A stretch of DNA of 64,000 nt from Haemophilus sp. (GTDB lineage: Bacteria; Pseudomonadota; Gammaproteobacteria; Enterobacterales; Pasteurellaceae). The notes below the pieces were generated by a model. The model did no database searches. It saw only the letters and a list, made by a program, of their open reading frames with translations, and was not told the DNA's origin. The DNA lies in the NCBI GenBank assembly GCA_019423025.1, contig JAHZCD010000006.1, forward strand, positions 61,587 through 125,586, written 5' to 3'. Numbering within the stretch: position 1 is the stretch's first letter; each line of letters opens with the position of its first letter. A program made the translations under genes and the position numbers. Below, piece after piece: positions 42,421-49,856 of this stretch.

Positions 42421-43110
42421 TTATAGTGAAGCTTGATCAACAGCCACACCAGCACCCATAGTTGTAGAGATGCTTACTTTCTTGATAAAGATACCTTTTG
42501 CAGTAGTTGGTTTTGCTTTGTTTAAAGCAGCCAATAATGCTTGAAGGTTTTCTTTTAATTGAACTTCAGAGAAGTTTGCTTTACCAATTGTTGTGTGGAT
42601 GATACCGTTTTTATCGTTACGATAACGGATCTGACCAGATTTAGCATTTTTAACTGCTTCAGCAACGTTTGGTGTTACGGTACCAACTTTAGGGTTTGGC
42701 ATTAAACCACGTGGGCCTAATACTTGACCTAATTGACCAACAACACGCATTGCATCAGGAGAAGCGATAACAACGTCAAAATTCATTTCGCCTTTTTTGA
42801 TTTGCTCTGCTAAATCTTCCATACCTACTAAATCAGCGCCAGCTTCTTTAGCTGCATCTGCGTTAGCACCTTGGGTGAACACAGCTACGCGTACTTCACG
42901 ACCAGTACCGTGTGGTAATACAGTTGCACCACGAACGTTTTGGTCTGATTTACGAGGATCGATACCTAAGTTTACTGCAACGTCAACACTTTCAACGAAT
43001 TTAGCAGTTGCGAATTGTTTTAATAACGCGATTGCTTCGTTGATTTCGTATGCTTTAGTAGAATCTACGCCAGCTTTGATTGCTTTCATTTTTTTAGTCA
43101 ATTTAGCCAT
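42421..43110 (-). CDS. rplA: 50S ribosomal protein L1
   Basis: L1 forms the mobile stalk near the ribosomal E site and represses its own operon by binding the rplK leader. The 229-residue protein has AVNLGIDPRKSDQNVRGATVLPHGTG near residue 46, PRGLMPNPKVGTVTPNV near 132 and GKANFSEVQLKEN near 178. It lies 4 bases after rplK. Confidence 0.98.
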   Translation of the reverse strand: MAKLTKKMKAIKAGVDSTKAYEINEAIALLKQFATAKFVESVDVAVNLGIDPRKSDQNVRGATVLPHGTGREVRVAVFTQGANADAAKEAGADLVGMEDLAEQIKKGEMNFDVVIASPDAMRVVGQLGQVLGPRGLMPNPKVGTVTPNVAEAVKNAKSGQIRYRNDKNGIIHTTIGKANFSEVQLKENLQALLAALNKAKPTTAKGIFIKKVSISTTMGAGVAVDQASL

Positions 43111-43114
43111 CGTA

Positions 43115-43543
43115 TTATTCCTCCACCACTAAGCCCATTGAGCGAGCAGTACCAGCAATTGATTTCATTTTAGTTTCGATAGTCGCGCCAGTCATATCTG
43201 CTGCTTTAGTTTCAGCGATTTGACGAACTTGATCTAAAGTTACTTTACCCACTTTATCTTTATTCGGTTTACCAGAACCAGATTTAATACCTGCAGCTTT
43301 TTTCAATAATACTGCTGCTGGTGGAGTTTTAGTAATGAAAGTGAATGAACGGTCTGCATATACAGTGATAACAACTGGAATTGGTAAACCTTTTTCAATG
43401 CTCTCAGTACGAGCGTTGAATGCTTTACAGAATTCCATGATGTTCACACCTTGTTGACCTAATGCTGGACCAACTGGTGGTGATGGGTTTGCCATACCAG
43501 CTGCAACTTGCAACTTAACGTATGCTTGGACTTTTTTTGCCAT
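43115..43543 (-). CDS. rplK: 50S ribosomal protein L11
   Basis: L11 binds the GTPase-associated centre of 23S rRNA and is required for RelA activation. The 142-residue protein has the N-terminal PSPPVGPALGQQGVNIMEFCKAFN segment near residue 20 and the rRNA-binding C-terminal domain ending with TIETKMKSIAGTARSMGLVVEE. GAGGAAA precedes the ATG. A sigma-70 promoter and leader hairpin lie just upstream. Confidence 0.98.
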   Translation of the reverse strand: MAKKVQAYVKLQVAAGMANPSPPVGPALGQQGVNIMEFCKAFNARTESIEKGLPIPVVITVYADRSFTFITKTPPAAVLLKKAAGIKSGSGKPNKDKVGKVTLDQVRQIAETKAADMTGATIETKMKSIAGTARSMGLVVEE

Positions 43544-43562
43544 TTTTTAGTTTCCTCTAAAT

Positions 43563-43589
43563 GGGTGATAACGCCGAAATCGGCTCCCC
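43563..43589 (-). promoter_or_regulatory. Candidate L1-binding leader hairpin of rplKA
   Basis: Leftward, the leader reads GGGGA-GCCGA-TTTCGGC-GTTATCA-CCC. An inner GCCGA/TCGGC stem is stacked on an outer GGG/CCC pair across an asymmetric internal loop. It sits 20 bases before the rplK ATG, where L1 is known to bind in E. coli. The sequence match to the E. coli operator is from memory only. Confidence 0.45.
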
Positions 43590-43606
43590 TGTTAATGAAG
43601 GGCTGT

Positions 43607-43635
43607 ATTTTAATTAATCAGCCTCGAAATTTCAA
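43607..43635 (-). promoter_or_regulatory. Sigma-70 promoter of rplK-rplA
   Basis: Leftward, TTGAAA (43635-43630), a 17-base spacer and TAAAAT (43612-43607). This predicts a start near 43600 and a leader of about 57 bases. Confidence 0.75.
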
Positions 43636-43654
43636 GTAGAAAAACTACTCGAAA

Positions 43655-43686
43655 AACAACCGCACTTTATTGCTTAAGTGCGGTCA
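43655..43686 (-). terminator. nusG terminator (inverted uptake signals)
   Basis: ACCGCACTT (43659-43667) pairs with AAGTGCGGT (43676-43684), followed leftward by TGTTTTTC. It separates secE-nusG from the rplKA promoter. Confidence 0.65.
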
Positions 43687-43714
43687 TTAAATCTCTTATT
43701 TTGGAAAAGGGAAA

Positions 43715-44272
43715 TTAACGTGTTTTTTCCACTTGACCAAATTCAAGCTCAACTGGTGTTGCACGACCGAAGATAGATACAGACACTTTTAAGCGGCCTT
43801 TTTCGTAATCCACTTCTTCAACCGTACCATTAAAGTCAGCAAATGGACCTTCTGTCACACGTACTTCTTCACCTGGTTGATATTCTTTACGATGACGTGG
43901 TTTTTCAGCACTTTGCTCTAAACGATTTAAAATTAAATCTGCTTCACGTTTAGAAATTGGCGCTGGCTTATCTGGTGTACCACCAATAAAACCCATTACA
44001 CGTGGTACACTTTTCACTAAGTGCCATGTGTCATCATTCATTGCCATTTCAACTAATACATAGCCAGGGAAGAATTTACGTTCACTTTTACGACGTTTAC
44101 CTGCTACGTTTTCAACGACTTCTTCAGTCGGCACTAACACTTCGCCAAACTGATCTTCCATTTGTTGTTGTTTGATATATTCACGCAATGTGATTGCAAC
44201 ACGACTCTCAAAGCCTGAGAATGCTTGCAATACATACCAACGTTTTTTGGATACGTTTTCAGTTTCGCTCAT
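43715..44272 (-). CDS. nusG: Transcription termination/antitermination factor NusG
   Basis: NusG binds RNA polymerase, aids Rho termination and couples ribosomes to transcription. The 185-residue protein has the NGN domain (KRWYVLQAFSGFESRVAITLREYI at residue 10, FPGYVLVEM near 68) and the C-terminal KOW domain (GEEVRVTEGPFADFNGTVEEVD near 130). It follows secE by a single base. Confidence 0.97.
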   Translation of the reverse strand: MSETENVSKKRWYVLQAFSGFESRVAITLREYIKQQQMEDQFGEVLVPTEEVVENVAGKRRKSERKFFPGYVLVEMAMNDDTWHLVKSVPRVMGFIGGTPDKPAPISKREADLILNRLEQSAEKPRHRKEYQPGEEVRVTEGPFADFNGTVEEVDYEKGRLKVSVSIFGRATPVELEFGQVEKTR

Positions 44273-44273
44273 T

Positions 44274-44690
44274 TTAGAATCTCAAATCAGTTAAGAAGTT
44301 AATCAATGCAATGATAATTGAATCAATTGCCCAGAAGAATAAAGAGGTAAGCACGGTTACTGCAATCACGATTAAAGTGGTTTGACGTGTTTCTGCACGA
44401 GTTGGCCATACCACTTTACGACCTTCAACTTTTGCTTCGCTAAAGAATGTACGAGCTTTTGTACCTTGGTTGGTAATTGCAGCGAAACCAAAGGCAATTA
44501 ATAAGGCGACAACTACGCCAACTACACGCACAGGTAAAGAAAAGGCTTCTTTAAAATAAACGTTACCAATTGCTGCGGCGGTAAAAAATGCCACAGAAAG
44601 AATCCAAAGAAGCGTGTTTAAGCCTTTTGATTTTCCTTCTACGACTTGTTCTTGGTCGTGTTTCTTTTTCTCAACAATTTCAGTTGCCAT
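44274..44690 (-). CDS. secE: Protein translocase subunit SecE
   Basis: SecE clamps SecY in the SecYEG translocon of the inner membrane. The 138-residue protein has two N-terminal hydrophobic segments (near 28-42 and 52-72) and the essential third segment (IVIAVTVLTSLFFWAIDSIIIALI). The conserved amphipathic helix FFSEAKVEGRKVVWPTRAETRQTT precedes it. This three-helix form is like E. coli SecE. It pairs with nusG and has its own promoter after clpX. Confidence 0.95.
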   Translation of the reverse strand: MATEIVEKKKHDQEQVVEGKSKGLNTLLWILSVAFFTAAAIGNVYFKEAFSLPVRVVGVVVALLIAFGFAAITNQGTKARTFFSEAKVEGRKVVWPTRAETRQTTLIVIAVTVLTSLFFWAIDSIIIALINFLTDLRF

Positions 44691-44748
44691 AATTGAATCC
44701 GTATAAAATAAGGGATAAATAATTTTTAGATTAATTTCAGAACGTGCG

Positions 44749-44757
44749 ATTGTAGCA
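44749..44757 (-). promoter_or_regulatory. Extended -10 promoter upstream of secE
   Basis: Leftward, TGCTACAAT has the TG-N-TACAAT arrangement of an extended -10. The -35 region is weak. It lies about 60 bases before the secE ATG, in the gap after clpX. Confidence 0.5.
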
Positions 44758-44811
44758 TTTTCTTTCGGAATTGCCTATGAAAAATGTCAGAAAAAACAAC
44801 CGCACTTTCTG

Positions 44812-46050
44812 TTAATTTTTATATTCGAGTTTTGGTGGTTTGTTATCAACGATGGTTTCTTCATCCACAATCACTTTTTTCAAGTTTTCGATTGAAGGTA
44901 AATCATACATCGTATCTAACAATACAGCCTCAACGATTGAGCGTAAACCACGCGCACCGGTTTTACGTTCAAGAGCTTTTTTCGCCATCGCTTTTAATGC
45001 TTCTGGCGTGAATTCAAGCTCTACATCTTCTAAGCCAAATAATGCTTGATATTGTTTGGTCAGTGCATTTTTCGGTTGAGTAAGGATCTGAATTAATGCT
45101 TCTTCATCTAATTCGCTTAATGGCGCAATCATTGGAAGACGACCAATAAATTCTGGAATCAAACCAAATTTCATTAAATCATCTGGCTCAACTTGACGGA
45201 ATAATTCAGAAAGATTTTCTTTATCTTCTTCCTTCTCTACTTTCGCATCAAAACCAATTCCGGTATCAGTTTGTGTACGCTTACCGATGATTTTATCTAA
45301 GCCAGCAAATGCCCCACCACAAATAAAGAGGATTTTTGAGGTGTCCACTTTCAACATTTCTTGTTGAGGATGTTTACGTCCACCTTGTGGCGGTACAGAC
45401 GCAATAGTGCCTTCAATTAATTTCAACAAGGCTTGTTGTACACCTTCACCAGACACATCTCGAGTAATAGATGCGCCTTCTGATTTACGGCTAATTTTAT
45501 CAATTTCATCAATATAGATAATGCCCTGCTCTGCTTTTTCTGTATCGTAATCGCAATTTTGCAATAATTTTTGCAGAACATTTTCCACGTCCTCGCCCAC
45601 ATAACCGGCTTCAGTTAACGTCGTCGCATCAGCCATAGCAAAAGGTACATTTAAACGACGCGCTAAGGTTTGTGCTAATAAGGTTTTACCGCTACCTGTT
45701 GGACCAATTAACAAGATGTTACTTTTACCTAATTCCACATCATTGCTTTGGTGGTTCGTGCGTAAGCGTTTATAGTGATTGTAAACCGCCACTGACAAGA
45801 CCTTTTTCGCATAATCTTGCCCAATCACATAATCATCTAAGTGCGCACGAATTTCGTGCGGTGTCGGTAATTTTTCTTCAACTGCCAGTTCGCTAGGTGT
45901 TTCGATTTCTCCACTGTCTTCCAACATACTGTGGCAAAGCTCGATACACTCGTTACAAATATAACCATCTGTACCCGCAATTAATTTACCTACTTCACTT
46001 TTTTCTCTTCCACAGAAAGAACAGTGAAGATCGTTATCATTTGTTGTCAT
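44812..46050 (-). CDS. clpX: ClpX, ATPase subunit of the Clp protease
   Basis: ClpX unfolds tagged substrates and feeds them to ClpP. The 412-residue protein has the N-terminal zinc domain (CSFCGREKSEVGKLIAGT and CNECIELC), Walker A GPTGSGKT near residue 115 and Walker B IIYIDEIDKI near 182. The RSEGASITRDVSGEGVQQALLK region and the IGF loop for ClpP docking (GIGF) are also present. It starts 9 bases after clpP. Confidence 0.98.
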   Translation of the reverse strand: MTTNDNDLHCSFCGREKSEVGKLIAGTDGYICNECIELCHSMLEDSGEIETPSELAVEEKLPTPHEIRAHLDDYVIGQDYAKKVLSVAVYNHYKRLRTNHQSNDVELGKSNILLIGPTGSGKTLLAQTLARRLNVPFAMADATTLTEAGYVGEDVENVLQKLLQNCDYDTEKAEQGIIYIDEIDKISRKSEGASITRDVSGEGVQQALLKLIEGTIASVPPQGGRKHPQQEMLKVDTSKILFICGGAFAGLDKIIGKRTQTDTGIGFDAKVEKEEDKENLSELFRQVEPDDLMKFGLIPEFIGRLPMIAPLSELDEEALIQILTQPKNALTKQYQALFGLEDVELEFTPEALKAMAKKALERKTGARGLRSIVEAVLLDTMYDLPSIENLKKVIVDEETIVDNKPPKLEYKN

Positions 46051-46059
46051 GTTAAATCC

Positions 46060-46641
46060 TTAACGTTTAATCAACACATCGTCCACTAAGCCGTAAGCTT
46101 TTGCTTCTTCTGCCGACATAAAATTGTCACGATCGGTGTCTTTTTCGATACGTTCGATGCTTTGACCTGTATGGAAAGCAAGACGCTCGTTTAAGGTTTG
46201 TTTAATTTTTAAAATTTCTTGTGCGTGGATCTGAATATCTGATGCTTGTCCACGGAAACCACCTAACGGTTGGTGAATCATCACTCGTGCATTCGGTAAT
46301 GCAGCTCGTTTTCCTGCTGCACCTCCTGCAAGTAAAAATGCGCCCATTGAGCAAGCTTGCCCAATACAAAGAGTACGCACATCCGGTTTAATAAATTGCA
46401 TGGTATCGTAAATTGCCATACCCGCAGTCACTGAACCGCCTGGTGAGTTAATATAAATATTGATATCTTTTTTCGGATCTTCTGATTCTAAGAAAAGTAG
46501 CTGTGCCACGATCAAATTTGCCATACGATCTTCTACTTCACCACTCAAGAAGATCACGCGCTCTTTTAATAGGCGGGAATAAATGTCGTACGAACGTTCA
46601 CCACGAGAGGTTTGTTCGACAACCATAGGAATTACACTCAT
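46060..46641 (-). CDS. clpP: ClpP, proteolytic subunit of the Clp protease
   Basis: ClpP is the serine protease barrel that degrades substrates delivered by ClpX or ClpA. The 193-residue protein has the catalytic serine in GQACSMGAFLLAGG near residue 98 and the histidine in RVMIHQPLGG near 123. The aspartate is in DTDRDNFM near 172. It is upstream of clpX in the usual order. The 145-base gap from tig holds two uptake signals that pair imperfectly. Confidence 0.98.
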   Translation of the reverse strand: MSVIPMVVEQTSRGERSYDIYSRLLKERVIFLSGEVEDRMANLIVAQLLFLESEDPKKDINIYINSPGGSVTAGMAIYDTMQFIKPDVRTLCIGQACSMGAFLLAGGAAGKRAALPNARVMIHQPLGGFRGQASDIQIHAQEILKIKQTLNERLAFHTGQSIERIEKDTDRDNFMSAEEAKAYGLVDDVLIKR

Positions 46642-46786
46642 TTTTGCCCCTAAATATGTGCTAAAAAATCGGGCAATATTCTACCCGAAAATCAGTAAAA
46701 ACAAAAATGCGGTCGCTTTTCATTGAAAAAAACAACCGCACTTTTCGATGATATGCTTGTGAATTTAATTCACGTTCTATCAATTA

Positions 46787-48085
46787 TTATGCTTGTGGAT
46801 TCATGATCTCATCAAATGAAGACGCTTTTTCAGTCACTTGAGCTTTAGCAAGAACGGCATCAACGGCTTGTTCTTCTAATACTACGTTGCGAATGTTGTT
46901 CATTAACTCTTCATTTTTGCTGTAATATTCAACTACTTCAGCTGGTTGTTCGTAAGCAGAAGCGATATCCGCAATCATTGCTTTCGCACGTTCTTCATCC
47001 GCTTTCAATTCGTTTGATTTGATCACTTCAGAGAATAATAAACCGACTTGAACACGACGTTTTGCATCCGCTTCAAATAATTCACGTGGTAATTGTGCAG
47101 CTTGTTGTGCATTACCACCGAAGCGTTGTGCTGCTTGGTTACGTAACACATTGATTTCTTCTTCTACTGCAGAAGCTGGAACATCAATTGGGTTTTGTTC
47201 GATTAAACCGTTGATGACTTGTTGTTTAACGCGAGAAACTAATGCGTTTTTCAATTCACGTTCCATGTTTTTACGGATTTCTGCACGTAAATCTGCCACA
47301 GTTTTGGTGTTAGGACCAAATTTAGCAACGAACTCATCTGTTAATTCTGGTAATTCCATTTCTTCTACTTTTTTCAAGGTGATCGCAAATTTTGCATCTT
47401 TACCTTTTAAATTTTCAGAATGGTATTCCGCTGGGAAAGTCACATTGATATCGAATTGTTCGCCTGCTTTGTGGCCTACGATGCCCTCTTCAAAACCAGG
47501 AATCATACGGCCTTGGCCCATGAATAGAACGAAATCAGTTGCTTTACCGCCTTCGAATTCTTCGCCATCTACTGAACCAACGAAGTCGATGGTCACGCGT
47601 GAATCTGCTTTCGCTGCAGCTTTGCTTTCAACCCAAGTCGCTTGTTGTTTACGTAACACATCGATCATTTTATCGATATCAGCTTCAGTGATTTCAACAG
47701 TTGGTTTCTCAACTTTGATGTTTTCTAAGCCTTTTAATTCAACTTCTGGGTACACTTCGAAAGTTGCAGTGAATGATAAATCTTTACCAGGTTCGAACGT
47801 TTCGATAGCGAAAGTTGGACGACCTGCAATGTTGATTTTCTCAGCGATTACTGCGTCAAAGAAATGACGTGGTAATAAATCGTTTAACACATCTTGACGG
47901 ATTGATGCGCCAAAACGTTGTTCAATGATGTGAGCTGGCACGTGACCTTTACGGAAACCATCAACACGTACATTTTTTGCTGCACGTTTGAATTCTTCAC
48001 GAGTTGCTTTTTCTACAGCTTCAGCTGGAACGGTGATCGTCACACGACGCTCTAAACCTTGAGTTGTTTCAATATTTAATGACAT
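46787..48085 (-). CDS. tig: Trigger factor
   Basis: Trigger factor is the ribosome-bound chaperone and peptidyl-prolyl isomerase. The 432-residue protein has the ribosome-docking loop GFRKGHVPAHIIEQRFG near residue 43, the FKBP-type domain (DSRVTIDFVGSVDGEEFEGG near 162) and the helical C-terminal arms. The frame extends four codons upstream, but GAGGT is well placed for the ATG at 48085 (MSLNIETTQG). The tig-clpP-clpX order is widely conserved. Confidence 0.97.
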   Translation of the reverse strand: MSLNIETTQGLERRVTITVPAEAVEKATREEFKRAAKNVRVDGFRKGHVPAHIIEQRFGASIRQDVLNDLLPRHFFDAVIAEKINIAGRPTFAIETFEPGKDLSFTATFEVYPEVELKGLENIKVEKPTVEITEADIDKMIDVLRKQQATWVESKAAAKADSRVTIDFVGSVDGEEFEGGKATDFVLFMGQGRMIPGFEEGIVGHKAGEQFDINVTFPAEYHSENLKGKDAKFAITLKKVEEMELPELTDEFVAKFGPNTKTVADLRAEIRKNMERELKNALVSRVKQQVINGLIEQNPIDVPASAVEEEINVLRNQAAQRFGGNAQQAAQLPRELFEADAKRRVQVGLLFSEVIKSNELKADEERAKAMIADIASAYEQPAEVVEYYSKNEELMNNIRNVVLEEQAVDAVLAKAQVTEKASSFDEIMNPQA

Positions 48086-48163
48086 TTGTAACCTCAATTA
48101 ATGTTGCACTCGGTAAAAACCACACCGAACACGTTATTGTTTGTAAAAATAAAAAACCGCCAA

Positions 48164-48192
48164 ATTATAGCGAAAGAAAATCAAACAGTCGA
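48164..48192 (-). promoter_or_regulatory. Sigma-70 promoter of tig
   Basis: Leftward, TCGACT (48192-48187), a 17-base spacer and a perfect TATAAT (48169-48164), about 80 bases before the tig start. Confidence 0.6.
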
Positions 48193-48257
48193 TAGAAACC
48201 GGAAAATTCAATGGAAAACCCGCTAAAATTGCACAATTTATCAACAATTTTGTATAA

Positions 48258-48295
48258 AGAAAAAAGTGCGGTCAAAAATAACCGCACTTTTTATC
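48258..48295 (-). terminator. kbp terminator (inverted uptake signals)
   Basis: AAAAAGTGCGGT (48261-48272) pairs with ACCGCACTTTTT (48281-48292), with T-rich flank leftward, directly after the kbp stop. Confidence 0.75.
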
Positions 48296-48298
48296 GAA

Positions 48299-48739
48299 TT
48301 ATAAACCTTTCGGTAAACGAATTTTTTGACCTGGGAAAATCTTATCCGCGTCTTTAATCACTTCTTTGTTCGCTTCAACGATAGCGGTATATTTCGCGCC
48401 ATTTCCGTAAGCTTTCTCAGCGATTTTCCACAAGGTGTCACCTTTTTGGATTACATAGAATGTTTCATCATTGCCTAAGGTTTCACCGTTATTGATGCTT
48501 GCATCGCTCGTTACTGAGTGGATACCTTGAATGTTACCCGCCATTAATACTGCTTTCTCTAATGCTGCTGCAGTTGATGCCACACCTTGGATATTTGCTA
48601 CACCATTTTCAACGGTAACAGATAAGTTTTCCACGCCTGGATTGTCTTCTGCGATGTGTTGAGTCACTGCTTTAGACGCCTCTTCTTCTTTAGAGAAAAC
48701 TTTCTTACCAATGTCACTGACAAAATCAAATAAACCCAT
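48299..48739 (-). CDS. kbp: Potassium-binding protein Kbp (YgaU; BON + LysM)
   Basis: E. coli Kbp is a cytoplasmic K+-binding protein. The 146-residue product begins MGLFDFVSDIGKKVF, followed by a BON domain (about 30-85) and a LysM domain (FYVIQKGDTLWKIAEKAYGNGAKYTAIVEANK to the end, about 92-146). Overall order and length match YgaU. There is no signal peptide, consistent with a cytoplasmic protein despite the LysM. Confidence 0.92.
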   Translation of the reverse strand: MGLFDFVSDIGKKVFSKEEEASKAVTQHIAEDNPGVENLSVTVENGVANIQGVASTAAALEKAVLMAGNIQGIHSVTSDASINNGETLGNDETFYVIQKGDTLWKIAEKAYGNGAKYTAIVEANKEVIKDADKIFPGQKIRLPKGL

Positions 48740-48916
48740 TTTAAAGTTCCTTTTGTATGTTTGTTTAAGGGATTATTACGATACTGAAATTCCCTTCAGA
48801 AGTCTATAAACCAGAGTGTAAAGCTATGTAAATATTTCAAGAAAACCGATCTAAAATTGACCGCACTTTGATAGAATACGCCGATTTTTAATTTACTCAC
48901 TCAGAAAGGACAAATT

Positions 48917-49753
48917 ATGCGTTGGCAAGGTCGTAAAGAAAGCTCAAATATTGAAGATAGACGTGGCTCTGGCGGCGGTAACTTCGGTGGCGGAAGAGGA
49001 ACTGGTATTTTCGGTATTATTATCTTATTAGTTGGTGCTTATTATGGCGTGGATCTTTCAGGCTTAGTGGGCACACCGGATTTTTCTGGACAAAGCTCTC
49101 AACGATTAGAAACCCAAGAAGAACAGCAGCTTGCGAGTCTTTCTAAAGTTGTATTAGCGGATACTGAAACCGTTTGGGGACAATATTTTAGACAAATGGG
49201 GAAAACCTATAGTGAGCCAACCATGGTACTTTACAATGGTGTAACGCCAACTGCTTGTGGTACCGGTCAATCTGCAATGGGCCCGTTCTACTGCCCAAGC
49301 GATCGCAAAGTTTACCTTGATTTATCATTCTATAATGAAATGAAAAATAAACTGGGTGCAGCAGGTGATTCAGCCTTTGCTTATGTAATTGCACACGAAG
49401 TCGGTCACCACGTGCAAAATATGCTTGGCATTCTGCCGCAAGTGAATCGCGCACAACAAAGCAGCGATCGTAAAACGGCAAATCAACTTTCTGTTCAATT
49501 AGAACTTCAAGCTGACTGTTTCGCCGGTGTTTGGGCGAGCCAAGCGGTGAAAAGTGGTTTATTTGAACGCGGTGATGAAGAAAAAGCGTTTAATGCAGCA
49601 GAAGCTGTGGGTGATGACCGTTTACAAAAACGCAGCCAAGGTTATGTGGTACCGGATAGTTTCACTCACGGTACATCTGCACAGCGTCTAGAATGGTTCA
49701 GAAAAGGCTTACAAAGTGCCAACCCTTCTGTATGTAATACCTTTAACCAATAA
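48917..49753 (+). CDS. ypfJ: YpfJ-type neutral zinc metallopeptidase
   Basis: This 278-residue protein has a Gly/Arg-rich N-terminus (RRGSGGGNFGGGRG) and one membrane segment (GIFGIIILLVGAYYGV, about 32-48). A soluble domain with the HExxH zinc site in AYVIAHEVGHHVQNMLG near residue 158 follows; ELQADCFAGVWA supplies a downstream ligand. These are the features of the YpfJ family. AGAAAGGA precedes the ATG. Substrate is unknown. Confidence 0.9.
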   Translation: MRWQGRKESSNIEDRRGSGGGNFGGGRGTGIFGIIILLVGAYYGVDLSGLVGTPDFSGQSSQRLETQEEQQLASLSKVVLADTETVWGQYFRQMGKTYSEPTMVLYNGVTPTACGTGQSAMGPFYCPSDRKVYLDLSFYNEMKNKLGAAGDSAFAYVIAHEVGHHVQNMLGILPQVNRAQQSSDRKTANQLSVQLELQADCFAGVWASQAVKSGLFERGDEEKAFNAAEAVGDDRLQKRSQGYVVPDSFTHGTSAQRLEWFRKGLQSANPSVCNTFNQ

Positions 49754-49758
49754 GATCT

Positions 49759-49788
49759 TTAAGGCTGGTTAATATCAGCCTTTTTTAT
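49759..49788 (+). terminator. ypfJ terminator
   Basis: AAGGCTG (49761-49767) pairs with CAGCCTT (49776-49782), followed by TTTTATTT, eight bases past the ypfJ stop. Confidence 0.75.
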
Positions 49789-49806
49789 TTCTGTGCAATT
49801 CAGCAT

Positions 49807-49841
49807 AAAAAAAGTGCGGTCAATTTTGACCGCACTTTTTC
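49807..49841 (-). terminator. ileS terminator (inverted uptake signals)
   Basis: AAAAAGTGCGGTCAA and TTGACCGCACTTTTT face each other with a 2-base centre, forming a 15-bp arm pair. It lies 16 bases past the ileS stop and could also back up the ypfJ terminator. Confidence 0.75.
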
Positions 49842-49856
49842 TTTATGATATTAAGC

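Noticed and set aside
47151..47867. 238-codon rightward open frame inside tig
   Set aside because: Antisense to trigger factor; Ser/Thr-rich, with no recognisable domain and no start signals.
48299..48739. Secreted peptidoglycan-binding LysM protein
   Set aside because: No signal peptide, and the BON-LysM order matches cytoplasmic Kbp.
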